Source: JAABRU01 sp041390465
Lineage (GTDB): Bacteria; Desulfobacterota; Desulfobacteria; Desulfobacterales; Desulfococcaceae
Reading direction: 5' to 3'
Length of the DNA: 64,000 nucleotides
Assembly (NCBI GenBank): GCA_041390465.1
Contig: JAWKPW010000001.1
Coordinates: 124,001 to 188,000 of the forward strand
In this document: positions 17,754 to 26,900 of the stretch, piece after piece
Numbering within the stretch: position 1 is the first letter of the stretch
How the letters are laid out: the number at the start of each line of letters is the position of its first letter
Notes under the pieces: generated by a model
The model's input: only the letters and a program-made list of their open reading frames with translations
Told to the model about the DNA's origin: nothing
Databases searched by the model: none
Program-made: the position numbers and the translations under genes

Positions 17754-17898
17754 CAGCAGTTCAGACTTGTGTCAAAAATGTCCATTGATCAGGAGAAACA
17801 GCATCAGCAGATTCATTGACAGATTTAAGGTGATTTCCGAAAAAAAACATCCCCCGGATTTGACAACTTTCCAGCCGCCTGCAGAATTGGGACATTCG

Positions 17899-18450
17899 TT
17901 ATCTGCGTTTTTTCTTTTTCCGCTGCGCAATTTTCTTTTTGATATTCTCTTTTGTCCGGCTCAGCACTTCCTTTTCTTTGGCAATGGTCTGCTGAATGCG
18001 CTCCCTGTATTTGAGTATGGCGGATAAGGAAAAATAATACCCGGCCGCAGCAATGGGAATGCCCACAACTATGCCGCCCACCGTCATTATCCATAAAATT
18101 TCCGGAGCCTGTTTCAGCAGACAGATCAGCGCATCCAGATTCAGTTCACGGGGCAGGGGATGACGCATTTTGTAGGAAAGCAGCTTTGCTCCGATATAAT
18201 AGGTGAACCAGTAAAGAAAAGGAGCGGTAAAGGGATTGCTGATCCATACACCTGCTGCGGCTGCAATTTTGCTCCATTTCAAAACAGCGGCAAAAAACAC
18301 AGCAATGAACATCTGAATTCCCATTGTGGGACTCATGCCTATGAAAAGCCCCAGGGCAAAACCCAAAGCAATTTCTCTGGGATTTCCCCGGATCTTCACA
18401 AAACGCTCATAATTTTTTTTCAGTGAAGCAGTAAAACGGTTGTCAGTCAT
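17899..18450 (-). CDS. DUF2062 domain membrane protein
   Basis: 183 residues. The DUF2062 pattern is present: PREIALGFALGLFIGMSPTMGIQ (two parts), WISNPFTAPFLYWFTYYIGA, and a further helix pair around 115-140. The C-terminal 45 residues are extremely basic and probably coiled (KENIKKKIAQRKKKKRR). The family is found alone or fused to glycosyltransferases and its function is unknown. It lies about 145 nt upstream of the histidine kinase, on the same strand. Confidence 0.85.
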   Translation of the reverse strand: MTDNRFTASLKKNYERFVKIRGNPREIALGFALGLFIGMSPTMGIQMFIAVFFAAVLKWSKIAAAAGVWISNPFTAPFLYWFTYYIGAKLLSYKMRHPLPRELNLDALICLLKQAPEILWIMTVGGIVVGIPIAAAGYYFSLSAILKYRERIQQTIAKEKEVLSRTKENIKKKIAQRKKKKRR

Positions 18451-18512
18451 TCAGTTATCAGTTGTCAGTTGTCAGTGAACAGTTGTCAGTTGTCAGGGAT
18501 AGGGATTAGGGA
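18446..18512. repeat. Short degenerate tandem repeat (CAGTTGTCAGT)
   Basis: About six loose copies of a CAGTT(A/G)TCAGT unit directly ahead of the DUF2062 start. The same kind of run occurs at 21742-21925 and 47912-47996. No coding function; low-complexity spacer. Confidence 0.55.
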
Positions 18513-18590
18513 TTGAGGGATTGAGGGACAGCGTCAATTATAAGGTTTCGTGGGAACCCAGCCCCAATTCCTATCCCCCAATCCCCGTTT

Positions 18591-19748
18591 TTATGTTCTG
18601 CCCCTGGGAATGAGGAAACTGAAGGTGGAACCTTCTCCCTGTCTGCTGTTTACAGCAATTTTCCCGCCGTGCGCGTCAATGATTTTTTTCACAATGGCCA
18701 GCCCCAGTCCGGTGCTGCTTTCCCCGCCTGTGGGTCTTGCGCTCAGGCGCTGAAATTCCCCAAAGAGTTTGTCCCTGTCCTGCGCTGAGATTCCCGGGCC
18801 CTCATCCCGGACACTGACCCGAATCATGCTCCCCTCCTCTGTCATTGTGACATAGATATTGGAATGCAGAGGGGAAAATTTGATGGCATTGCTCATGTAA
18901 TTGTCAAAAACCTGGGCAATGCGTTTGGCATCAAAGGGGAATTCCTGTATCCGGGGAATGTCCGCATGGATCCGGATCTGTTTTTTGTCTGCGGCAAAAT
19001 GAATGATGGCAATCCGGTTTTCCAGCAGTTTTTTCAGATCATTTTTGCGGGGCTGGATTTCCAGTTTTCCGCTTTCAATCACCGAAACATCCAGCAGATC
19101 ATCAAGCAGTTCCAGCATCCCTTTGGACACAGAGTGAATCATGCTGACAAATTCTGCCTGATCTGCTGTCAGCTCTCCCATGGTCTCTTCCAGAAGCACC
19201 TCACTGAGTCCCATGATGCCGCCGATGGGGCCGCGCAAATCATGGGCAGCAATTCCCAGAAATTTGTTTTTCTGCAGGTTGAGATCCAGCAGTTCCCGGT
19301 TGGACTGTTCCAGTTGGGTGTTTTTCTGCTCCAGATCTTTCATCAACTGCAGATTCTGCTTTTTCAGCCGATCCTTTTCCATCACCCGCTCCACGGAAAT
19401 GAGAATGGTATCCTGTATATTCTCATCCTTGAGCAGATAATCGGTGGCCCCGCTGCGGATGGCCTCCATGGCAATGGAGATTTCATCATTGACCGTCAAA
19501 ATGATGATGGGAACATCTGCGTGCTGTTTTCGCAGACTCCGAATCAGTTCCAGCCCGTTCATCTGTTCCATGTTCATGTCCGACAGAATCAGATCCATGC
19601 TTTCCGGAGCCTGTTTCCATATCCGGAGTGCCTCTGTGCCGTCTTCGGCTGTCTCCACACTGTGCCCCGCGGATTCCAGAATGTCCTGCAGCATGGCCCT
19701 GACAAAGGGATCATCATCCACCACCAGTATTTTTATGTATTCCTGCAT
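18591..19748 (-). CDS. Response regulator-histidine kinase hybrid (REC-HisKA-HATPase)
   Basis: About 385 residues. REC domain at 1-125 (LVVDDDPFVRAMLQ, acceptor in LILSDMNMEQMNG, LLKDENIQD), a coiled linker, then HisKA with FLGIAAHDLRGPIGG and an ATPase domain (NYMSNAIKFSP, VRDEGPGIS, STGLGLAIVKK). The ATG at 19748 has GAGG 5 nt upstream; a TTG at 19766 is less likely. It is the last gene of the chemosensory cluster. Its REC domain is very close to those of the two cyclases before it, so all three may answer to the same CheA. Output may be phosphotransfer to another regulator. Confidence 0.9.
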   Translation of the reverse strand: MQEYIKILVVDDDPFVRAMLQDILESAGHSVETAEDGTEALRIWKQAPESMDLILSDMNMEQMNGLELIRSLRKQHADVPIIILTVNDEISIAMEAIRSGATDYLLKDENIQDTILISVERVMEKDRLKKQNLQLMKDLEQKNTQLEQSNRELLDLNLQKNKFLGIAAHDLRGPIGGIMGLSEVLLEETMGELTADQAEFVSMIHSVSKGMLELLDDLLDVSVIESGKLEIQPRKNDLKKLLENRIAIIHFAADKKQIRIHADIPRIQEFPFDAKRIAQVFDNYMSNAIKFSPLHSNIYVTMTEEGSMIRVSVRDEGPGISAQDRDKLFGEFQRLSARPTGGESSTGLGLAIVKKIIDAHGGKIAVNSRQGEGSTFSFLIPRGRT

Positions 19749-19769
19749 GCCTGCCTCAGTTTTCAAGGT

Positions 19770-20753
19770 TCAGTCCCTGTCTTCCGGACGGTTTGGGGCC
19801 ATCTGCATGATTTCGGTGCGGTTGCGGCCCTTTTCCTTTGCCCGGTACAGTGCCTCATCTGCCAGAGAGATGAGAAGGGAAGCGTCAGATCGTCTTTCTG
19901 CGGGCATTGCGGAACCGATGCCCATGCTCACACTGATCCGCTCAGCCGCGTCCGAAGTGCTGTGGGGGATATTCAGGTCCGAGATATTCCTGTGCATTTT
20001 TTCCGCGACCGGCAGAGCATTTCTGGCTTCTGTATTCGGCAGAATCGCGGCAAACTCCTCACCTCCGTAACGGGCCAGAAAGTCCCCGGAGCGTTTCAGT
20101 GCCCGTTCCAGTGATTTTGCCACTTTCCGCAGGCATTCATCACCGGCCTGATGTCCGTATGTGTCATTATAATTTTTGAAATAGTCAATATCGATCATAA
20201 TCAGGGTGATGGGGCCTGCCTTCCGTGCAGCCCGCAGCCATTCCTGGGTGAAAATCCTGTCAAACCAGCGGCGGTTGGGAATGTCTGTCAGGCCATCGAG
20301 CAGGGAAAGTTTCTCCAGTTCTCTGTTTTTGCGGGCAAGCTCCCTTATCAGTCTTCGATTCTGCATTTCCAGACGGTTCTTTTCAAGATTTTTTTCTATG
20401 GAAATCAAAATCACATCCTGAATATTTTCATCTTTCAGCAGATAGTCATTTGCCCCGCTGCGGATGGCCTCCAGCGCAATGGAAATTTCCGTGTTGACGG
20501 TAAGAATGATCAGCGGAACATCCGGATCCTTTTCACGCAGTTTCCGGATGAATTCCAGTCCGTTCATTCCGGCCATGTTCATATCGGAAAGAATCAGTTC
20601 CGTATCCGGATGCTGCGCATATTTTTCCAAAGCATCTGCACCGTTGACTGCACATCGGACCGTATATCCCACGTCTGACAGAATTTCTCCGAGCATCATT
20701 CGCACAAAGGGATCATCATCCACCACCAGAAGCTGGGCCTTTCCCGGACGCAT
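19770..20753 (-). CDS. REC-GGDEF diguanylate cyclase (WspR-like), second copy
   Basis: 327 residues. REC domain (LLVVDDDPFVRMML, acceptor in LILSDMNMAGMNG), helical linker, then GGDEF domain with DGLTDIPNRRWFD, MIDIDYFKNYNDTYGHQAGD and the active site RYGGEEF. The inhibitory site RxxD is intact (RSGD, seven residues before GGEEF), so product inhibition is expected. GGGGAG lies 10 nt upstream of the ATG. The gap from the preceding cyclase gene is 5 nt, so they are cotranscribed. Predicted role: cyclic-di-GMP synthesis on phosphorylation by the hybrid CheA. Confidence 0.93.
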   Translation of the reverse strand: MRPGKAQLLVVDDDPFVRMMLGEILSDVGYTVRCAVNGADALEKYAQHPDTELILSDMNMAGMNGLEFIRKLREKDPDVPLIILTVNTEISIALEAIRSGANDYLLKDENIQDVILISIEKNLEKNRLEMQNRRLIRELARKNRELEKLSLLDGLTDIPNRRWFDRIFTQEWLRAARKAGPITLIMIDIDYFKNYNDTYGHQAGDECLRKVAKSLERALKRSGDFLARYGGEEFAAILPNTEARNALPVAEKMHRNISDLNIPHSTSDAAERISVSMGIGSAMPAERRSDASLLISLADEALYRAKEKGRNRTEIMQMAPNRPEDRD

Positions 20754-20758
20754 TGCTG

Positions 20759-21733
20759 TTATTCTCCCCTGTCCGGCTGGAGAAACTGCTCCGCCCGGTT
20801 TCTGCCTTCAGTTTTTGCCCGGTAAAGTGCCTGATCCGCATTCTCAATCAGTTGGGACAGCGCGGATTTCCTTTCGGGTCTGGCTGTGGAAAACCCCATG
20901 CTCAGTGTGACATGTCCGGCAATTTCCGAAGCCGCGTGCGGAATGCTGTGCTCCGCTATCCGTTTCAGCATGGTTTCTGCCACCTTGCGGGCGCCTTTCT
21001 CATCTGTGTCCGGCAGAATCACAGCAAATTCCTCTCCGCCATAGCGGGCAGCGAAATCTCCGGGCCTCTGCAGGGAACGGTTCAGCACGCGGGCCACTTC
21101 CCTAAGACAGTTGTCTCCCTCCTGATGTCCGTATGTGTCATTATAGGACTTGAACCAGTCAATATCAGCCATAATCAGGGAAAGAGGATGTTTTTCCCGT
21201 ATGGCCCGGCTCCATTCCTGTTCCATCACCTTGTCAAACCAGCGGCGGTTGGGAATGTCTGTCAGCGGATCCAGAAGGGACAGCCTTTCGAGTTCCCGGT
21301 TTTTCCGGGCCAGTTCCTTGAGAAGTTCCCGGTTCTGCCGTTCCAGATGATATTTTTCCATCACCCTTTTCACAGAAACAGGAATGGTATCCTCAATATT
21401 CTCATCCTTGAGCAGATAGTCGCTGGCTCCGGAGTTCAGGGCTTTTATGGCTGTTTTGATCTCGCTGTTCCCTGTAAGAATGATGATGGGCACATCCCTG
21501 CTGATATTGCGCAGATTCCGTATCAGTTCCAGACCGTCCATCACGGGCATGTTCATATCTGAAATGATGAGATCCGTGTCCGGATGCTGTCGGTATCTTT
21601 CCAGAGCCTCGCCTCCGTTGTCTGCGGTTTCCACTTCCACAGACATTTCCTCCGAACGGAGAATGGCTTCCAGCATATCCCGGACAAAAATCTCATCATC
21701 CACAACCAGTATTTTCAGTTTCTTCTCTGTCAT
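20759..21733 (-). CDS. REC-GGDEF diguanylate cyclase (WspR-like), first copy
   Basis: 324 residues. Same architecture as its neighbour: REC (ILVVDDEIFVRDMLEAIL, acceptor in LIISDMNMPVMDG), coiled linker, and GGDEF domain with DPLTDIPNRRWFD, MADIDWFKSYNDTYGHQEGD, RYGGEEF and inhibitory RPGD. The GGDEF halves of the two cyclases are close paralogues, which indicates tandem duplication. Here the REC domain has diverged more. No strong Shine-Dalgarno sequence precedes the start; the roughly 200-bp spacer upstream is filled by a degenerate tandem repeat. Confidence 0.93.
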   Translation of the reverse strand: MTEKKLKILVVDDEIFVRDMLEAILRSEEMSVEVETADNGGEALERYRQHPDTDLIISDMNMPVMDGLELIRNLRNISRDVPIIILTGNSEIKTAIKALNSGASDYLLKDENIEDTIPVSVKRVMEKYHLERQNRELLKELARKNRELERLSLLDPLTDIPNRRWFDKVMEQEWSRAIREKHPLSLIMADIDWFKSYNDTYGHQEGDNCLREVARVLNRSLQRPGDFAARYGGEEFAVILPDTDEKGARKVAETMLKRIAEHSIPHAASEIAGHVTLSMGFSTARPERKSALSQLIENADQALYRAKTEGRNRAEQFLQPDRGE

Positions 21734-21741
21734 GGGAAATC

Positions 21742-21925
21742 AGTTATCAATTGTCAGGTGTTCGGTGTTCAGTGTTCAGTGTCAGGTGTTCGGTGTTCGG
21801 TGTCAGGTGTCAGGTGTCAGGTGTTCGGTGTTCAGTGTCAGATGTTCGCTGTCAGGTGTCAGGTGTTCGCTGTACACCTGACACTTCACACCTGACACCT
21901 GACACTTCACACTTCACCCCTGACA
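21742..21925. repeat. Degenerate tandem repeat of GTGTCAGGTGTTCG units
   Basis: About 180 bp made of loose units of 7-14 bp (GGTGTTCAGTGTCAG-like), first in one orientation, then inverted near 21870-21925 (CACCTGACACTTCACACCTG). The two halves could fold into a large hairpin. It separates the hybrid CheA gene from the first cyclase gene and may lower readthrough. No gene. Confidence 0.6.
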
Positions 21926-21929
21926 CCTT

Positions 21930-24323
21930 CTATCCCAGAAGATTGCGCACCGTGTCCAGCAGTGCGGACTGCTCAAAATCGCCTTTGACAATATAGGCAT
22001 CCGCACCCGCGAGTATGCCCCTTTTTTTGTCTTCCTCTTTGTCCAGGGATGTGACAAGGATGATGGGGACATCCCTGTATTCCTCTTCTGCCCGCAGTTT
22101 CTGCGTAAGGGAAAAACCGTCGAGCCGGGGCATTTCCACATCCGTGATGATCAGATCATAAGGGGTTTTTCTGGCTTTTTCATATCCTTCCATGCCGTCA
22201 CCGGCCAGACTGACGGTGTATCCGTAGGATTCGAGAATGCTCTTTTCAATCTCGCGCGTGCTGAGGGAATCATCCACTATCAGAATATGCCACTGTTTTT
22301 CTGCGCTTTTCTTTTCCATTCGCGCCTGCACCCTGATCTCTTTTGCACTTTCAATGATCCGGGGCATGTGCAGCACACTGAAGATTTCATTGCCTCCGGA
22401 TATGATGCAGCCGGAGACAAAGGGAATATTGCGCATATGGGCAGGCAGGGGTTTGATGACCATATCCTCCTCATCCAGCAGAGCATCAATGATTACGCCC
22501 AGTTTTTCACTGCCCACAGAGGCAATCAGAATCAGATATTCCGTATCCTGCTGAATCGTTTTTTTCCCCGGAAGGGAAAGAATGTCTCTGAGGGGGACAA
22601 TGGGAATGATCTGCTCCCGAAGCCGGACAGCCTTTCGTTTCATGACCTGAATCACTTTTTCCCCATGCATGCGGATGATTTCATCAATATAATTGGCCGG
22701 AACAGCAAACACCATTCCCTCCACCCGGATCAGAAGCACATGGATCACTGCCATGGTCAGGGGCAGGCGGATATGAAAGACTGTTCCCTTTCCCTGTGCG
22801 GTTTCGATTTGGATGGAGCCCTTGAGATCCTCGATGATATTTTTTTTGACCACATCCATGCCCACCCCTCTGCCGGAAATATCCGTGACAATTTCAGAGG
22901 AACTGAATCCGGGCACAAAGATGAGGTTGATGAGTTCAGATTCCGGGATGTTTTCCATTTCAGCGGCTGTGAACATTTTTTTTTTCAGAGCTTTTTCTCT
23001 GATCCTGTCTGTGGGAATGCCAGCCCCGTCATCACTGAGCCGAATCACCACATTTTCCCCCTCATATCCGGCTGTCAGACGGATATGACCGGTTTCGGAT
23101 TTCCCGGCTTCTTTCCGCTCTCCGGGGGGTTCAATGCCGTGATCAATGCTGTTGCGGATCATATGAAGCAGGGGATCGCCAATTTTTTCAATGATCTTTT
23201 TGTCCAGTTCTGTTTCCCCTCCCTGCGCGGCAAAGTCAATCTTTTTGGCGAAACTGCGGGAAAGCTGGCGCACGGTGCGGCTGAAGGAAGTGAAAATCGT
23301 GGAAAGCGGCACCATCCGCATGTTCAGGGATCTGTCCTGCAGATTGCCGGTCAGAATTCCCTGCATGTTGATATCCTCTTTGAAAAGAGCAGAAAGTTTT
23401 TTGAGCCCCGTGCAGAGGTTTTCGGCATTTGAAAGCAGTTGTGCTCGCTGTTTGGGACTGAGAGGGCGGTCCGCAGGCAGGGAAGTGATGAACTCCAGAT
23501 GTTTTTTGGACAGTTTCCCCATCTCCCGAATATCCAGACCTCTGCGTTTGGTCCGGCTGTGACCGGACACGATTTCTCCCATAAGTTTGATGAGCTCATC
23601 GAGTTTGTCCGCGTCTATTCTTATGGTTTCAGGTCTTATGGTTTCAGATTTTGCGCGTTCAGGCCGTATGCCTTGCAGCGGACTTCCCAGCCCTGTTTCA
23701 GATGTTTTTTTTTCAGCCTTTGGATCCGAGGCATCCTCCGGAGAAACATCTGCATGAGGATGGGACTGTCCGGAAAAGATTTCCGCATCCTCCGGAGTGC
23801 TGCCATTCCCTGCGGCAGAATCTGCTGCCGCATGCGCTCCTGTGTCCGGTTTCAGGAGCACTGTGCCGGAAGTATTCCCCCTCTCCCGTTCCTGCGTGTC
23901 CGGTGTCAGGTCATCCCCTGTTCCCTGCTCCCGGATTTCCCCTGCTGCCGCCCTTTCCAAAGCCAGACACAGGGTTTCAGGAGCTTCGTTTATCTCTTCA
24001 CCCGCGGCAATCCGATCCAGCATACAGTCAATGGCATCAATTCCCTGAAACAGCAGATCCGAAAGCGCTTTGGAGGGCGGAATTTTTTTCTGGCGGAAGG
24101 CATCCAGCGTATCTTCCAGTTTGTGCGCCAGCAGACTGACCGGAATCAGCTTCATCATCCGGGAGGAACCCTTGATGGTATGCGCGGAGCGGAAAACCCC
24201 ATTGAGGGTCTCGGCATCATCCGGATTTTTTTCCAGAATCTGCAGCCCCTCATTGAGCCGGCTGACATGCTCTTTTGCCTCATCAATGAAACGGGTCAGA
24301 AATTTGGCTTTGTCAAATGCCAC
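21930..24323 (-). CDS. Hybrid chemotaxis kinase CheA with C-terminal REC (WspE-like)
   Basis: About 797 residues from a GTG start at 24323, chosen because AAAGGAG stands 7-8 nt upstream and the frame then overlaps the cheR stop by 11 nt. Hpt domain with GVFRSAHTIKGSS (His48), a long low-complexity linker (residues about 125-245), dimerisation segment (ADKLDELIKLMGEIV), P4 ATPase (RNSIDHGIEPPGER, LSDDGAGIPTD, SGRGVGMDVVKK), CheW-like domain, and a C-terminal REC (ILIVDDSLSTREIEK, acceptor in LIITDVEMPRLDG). The composition equals WspE. No separate CheW gene is present, so the built-in domain or a distant CheW must link it to the receptor. Confidence 0.92.
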   Translation of the reverse strand: MAFDKAKFLTRFIDEAKEHVSRLNEGLQILEKNPDDAETLNGVFRSAHTIKGSSRMMKLIPVSLLAHKLEDTLDAFRQKKIPPSKALSDLLFQGIDAIDCMLDRIAAGEEINEAPETLCLALERAAAGEIREQGTGDDLTPDTQERERGNTSGTVLLKPDTGAHAAADSAAGNGSTPEDAEIFSGQSHPHADVSPEDASDPKAEKKTSETGLGSPLQGIRPERAKSETIRPETIRIDADKLDELIKLMGEIVSGHSRTKRRGLDIREMGKLSKKHLEFITSLPADRPLSPKQRAQLLSNAENLCTGLKKLSALFKEDINMQGILTGNLQDRSLNMRMVPLSTIFTSFSRTVRQLSRSFAKKIDFAAQGGETELDKKIIEKIGDPLLHMIRNSIDHGIEPPGERKEAGKSETGHIRLTAGYEGENVVIRLSDDGAGIPTDRIREKALKKKMFTAAEMENIPESELINLIFVPGFSSSEIVTDISGRGVGMDVVKKNIIEDLKGSIQIETAQGKGTVFHIRLPLTMAVIHVLLIRVEGMVFAVPANYIDEIIRMHGEKVIQVMKRKAVRLREQIIPIVPLRDILSLPGKKTIQQDTEYLILIASVGSEKLGVIIDALLDEEDMVIKPLPAHMRNIPFVSGCIISGGNEIFSVLHMPRIIESAKEIRVQARMEKKSAEKQWHILIVDDSLSTREIEKSILESYGYTVSLAGDGMEGYEKARKTPYDLIITDVEMPRLDGFSLTQKLRAEEEYRDVPIILVTSLDKEEDKKRGILAGADAYIVKGDFEQSALLDTVRNLLG

Positions 24324-25887
24324 CGCTTTTCTCCTTTGCCCGGTGTCTGCTGTTTCCAAGCTTTTCCGCATTGTGGCGGCAGAGATGCAAAATATTGGCC
24401 TGTGAAAAGGAAAAAGGGAAAAGGGACAGACCGTGATCCCCAAAGCCTCCGGTGCTGATCAGCCGGATGACAATGGCATATTCCCGCATGGCTTTTTCCT
24501 TCTCCCCCCTGCTTTGGCAGATTTCGGCTGCGTGGAAATGGGGCAGCCAGGCGGAGGAACGGATATAAATGGCCTGCCGGAAGCGTTTCAGGGCTTCTTC
24601 CGGCTGTTCCCGTGATTTGGCAATCAGCCCCAGCAGAATGCAGGCCTCCAGACACAGGGGTGTGGTCTGCAGCAGTTCGTTGCAGATTTGTTCCGCAGCG
24701 TCCGGCTGCTGTGTGTTGAACAGAATTTCGGCCCGCAGGGTCTTTGCCCGGACAAAAGAGGGACAGTCGCGAAGCAGTTTGTCCAGCAGTTCCAGAGCCC
24801 CGGCATATGTCTTGCTTTGGGCAAGAAAAAGAGCCTTGCGGTACAGGTGCTCAGGTTCCCCCTTCTCCTGCTTTTTCAGCTCCGCTGTCTGTGTTCCGGG
24901 CATATCCGGGAGCTGAATTCCAGAGGCAGGAATGCGGTGATCAGAAGTCTGATTCCCGGAAACGGTCGGCCGGACCCGGGAGGCAGACGGTTTCAGCGAA
25001 TCTGCAATTCTGCCTGAATCCTTTTTTTCTGCGCAGGACACGGCAGGTCCGGAAGAAGGGAGAATGTCTTCCTCCCTGTCTGCGGATTTGCAAAACAGAA
25101 AAACCCCATCCCGTTCAATAAGGTTCAGTATTTTGTAATCATGGGAAAGGGTTTCGGTTGAACTGACAATCAGGTATCCGCCCGGATTCAGAATCTCTGC
25201 CAGATTCCAAAATATTTTTCTGCGCGCGGTGCTGTCAAAATAAATGGAGACATTCCGGTAAAAAACAATGTCGTTTGCCCGCAGCGGTTCAGGATAGGGA
25301 ACACTCAGAAGATTGAGAATATGGAAACTGACGCGGGAACGGATGCTTTCACAGATCTGAAAGCGCCTGTTTCCCACTTCCCTGAAATATGCACTTTTCA
25401 TCCCGGGCTCAGTGTTTCGGAAGGCCCGTGCCGTATAAATTCCCTCCCGTGCGTTTCGGATGGCCTGCGTGTCAATATCTGCTCCTCTGATGGAAAAGAA
25501 TTTTGAAATGTCGGCCCCGTATTTCTGATGCAGAAGAATGGCCAGGGAATAAGGTTCCTCTCCTGTGGAGCAGCCTGCGCTCAGAATGCGGATTTTTTCT
25601 TTTTTTCCTATTTTTCCAAGCAGTTGCGGTATCAGCTTTTCCGAAAAAAGACGGAGATGGACCGGCTCCCGGAAGAAATAGGTCTCATTGACCGTGAGCA
25701 GGTTCAGAAAACGGAAAAACTCATCCGCATCCCGGAGCAGCAGATCGTAATAATCCAGAGGGGATTTCAGTCCCCTGCCGGACATCAGGTTCTGTATTTC
25801 ACCGGAAAGCATATCTGAACCGGATTTGTCAAAACAGATCCCGGATTTTTCCTTAATCAGTTGTCTGAAAAGAGCGGTGTCCATCAT
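24313..25887 (-). CDS. CheR methyltransferase with TPR domain (WspC-like)
   Basis: 524 residues. CheR N-terminal helical domain (1-75; LTVNETYFFREP at about 64-75), S-adenosylmethionine-binding domain with LSAGCSTGEEPYSLA at about 102-116, IRGADIDTQAIRNAREG and FYRNVSIYF. A variable linker (about 275-345) leads to TPR-like repeats to the C-terminus (LYRKALFLAQSKTYAGALELL, in two parts). It methylates receptor glutamates to tune adaptation. Its start overlaps the end of cheB, and its end overlaps cheA, so the three are tightly coupled. The TPR tail is the feature that links it to WspC rather than plain CheR. Confidence 0.92.
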   Translation of the reverse strand: MMDTALFRQLIKEKSGICFDKSGSDMLSGEIQNLMSGRGLKSPLDYYDLLLRDADEFFRFLNLLTVNETYFFREPVHLRLFSEKLIPQLLGKIGKKEKIRILSAGCSTGEEPYSLAILLHQKYGADISKFFSIRGADIDTQAIRNAREGIYTARAFRNTEPGMKSAYFREVGNRRFQICESIRSRVSFHILNLLSVPYPEPLRANDIVFYRNVSIYFDSTARRKIFWNLAEILNPGGYLIVSSTETLSHDYKILNLIERDGVFLFCKSADREEDILPSSGPAVSCAEKKDSGRIADSLKPSASRVRPTVSGNQTSDHRIPASGIQLPDMPGTQTAELKKQEKGEPEHLYRKALFLAQSKTYAGALELLDKLLRDCPSFVRAKTLRAEILFNTQQPDAAEQICNELLQTTPLCLEACILLGLIAKSREQPEEALKRFRQAIYIRSSAWLPHFHAAEICQSRGEKEKAMREYAIVIRLISTGGFGDHGLSLFPFSFSQANILHLCRHNAEKLGNSRHRAKEKSGGI

Positions 25888-26900
25888 TTTTCAGCCACAC
25901 GAAGCATAAGTTCCTCTGCGATTTTGTGGATGGGCAGCACTTTGTCCACACATCCCTTTTCAATGGCCACTCTGGGCATTCCGAAAATCACAGAGGTCTG
26001 TTCATCCTGAGCAATGGTAAATCCGCCTGCATTTTTGACAGCCTGCAGTCCGGAAATGCCGTCATCCCCCATGCCGGTCAGAATCACGCCGATACTCCCG
26101 GCTCCGTAAACCTCTGCAGCGGAAGTCAGCAGGATGTTGCAGGAAGGGAAATAGATATCTCCGGCCTGGGCCGGGGTAAATCCGATGCGTTTTCCCTGTT
26201 CCGCGCGCATATGTTTTTCCGAAGGGGAAATATAGACCGTGCCGGGCATAAGCATTTCCCCCCTGACCCCGCTTTTCACCTTCAGAGGGACAATTTTGTC
26301 AAGCCAGTTGACCAGTCCGGAAACAAAATCGGGAGCAATATGCTGGGCAACCATAATCGGGCAGGGGAAATATTCCGGCAGAGCGGAAAGCAGGTGGCTC
26401 AAAGCCTTTGGCCCTCCGGTGGAAGATGCGATGGCCACCAGTTTTCCCGGACGGTTTCCTCCTGTCCGGGGCAGCATTTCCATGCGGGACGAACTGTCCC
26501 TCCGGATGTGGGAAATTACTCTTACCCTTGCCAGCAGTCTGACTTTCCGGCTGAATTCCGCAGCAGATGCCGCATTGACATCCGGTTTCGGAATGACTTC
26601 CAGCGCCCCTTTGGAAATGGCATGATAGGCCGTATTTGCGTCAGCTCTGGAGGTGACCACCAGAATGGGAAGGGCATGGGAGGACATGATGCGGCTGATG
26701 GCCTCAAGTCCGTCCATGACCGGCATGTCAATATCCATGGTGACAATATCGGGCCGCAGTTCCTCCACCTTTTTCAGGGCATCCGCTCCGTTCACCGCAT
26801 GACCGGCAACCGCAATGTCCCTGTCTTCGGAAAGAATTGCCGTGATAAGTTCTCTGGCAAAACTGCTGTCATCCACAACCAAAACCCTGACCGGATTCAT
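25884..26900 (-). CDS. cheB: CheB protein-glutamate methylesterase
   Basis: 338 residues. N-terminal REC domain (VLVVDDSSFARELI, acceptor Asp56 in TMDIDMPVMDG), linker, then the methylesterase domain with the catalytic triad: Ser160 in IASSTGGP, His187 in AQHIAPDF, and Asp279/280 in LTGMGDDG. It removes receptor methyl groups and counterbalances CheR (WspF role). The ATG overlaps the receptor gene stop (ATGA). The C-terminal region (IGVILTGMGDDGISG) is canonical, so the enzyme looks fully active. Confidence 0.95.
   Translation of the reverse strand: MNPVRVLVVDDSSFARELITAILSEDRDIAVAGHAVNGADALKKVEELRPDIVTMDIDMPVMDGLEAISRIMSSHALPILVVTSRADANTAYHAISKGALEVIPKPDVNAASAAEFSRKVRLLARVRVISHIRRDSSSRMEMLPRTGGNRPGKLVAIASSTGGPKALSHLLSALPEYFPCPIMVAQHIAPDFVSGLVNWLDKIVPLKVKSGVRGEMLMPGTVYISPSEKHMRAEQGKRIGFTPAQAGDIYFPSCNILLTSAAEVYGAGSIGVILTGMGDDGISGLQAVKNAGGFTIAQDEQTSVIFGMPRVAIEKGCVDKVLPIHKIAEELMLRVAEK

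Noticed and set aside
18864..20114. 416-residue plus-strand open frame
   Set aside because: Antisense to the REC-kinase and cyclase genes.
22287..23432. 381-residue plus-strand open frame
   Set aside because: Antisense to hybrid cheA.
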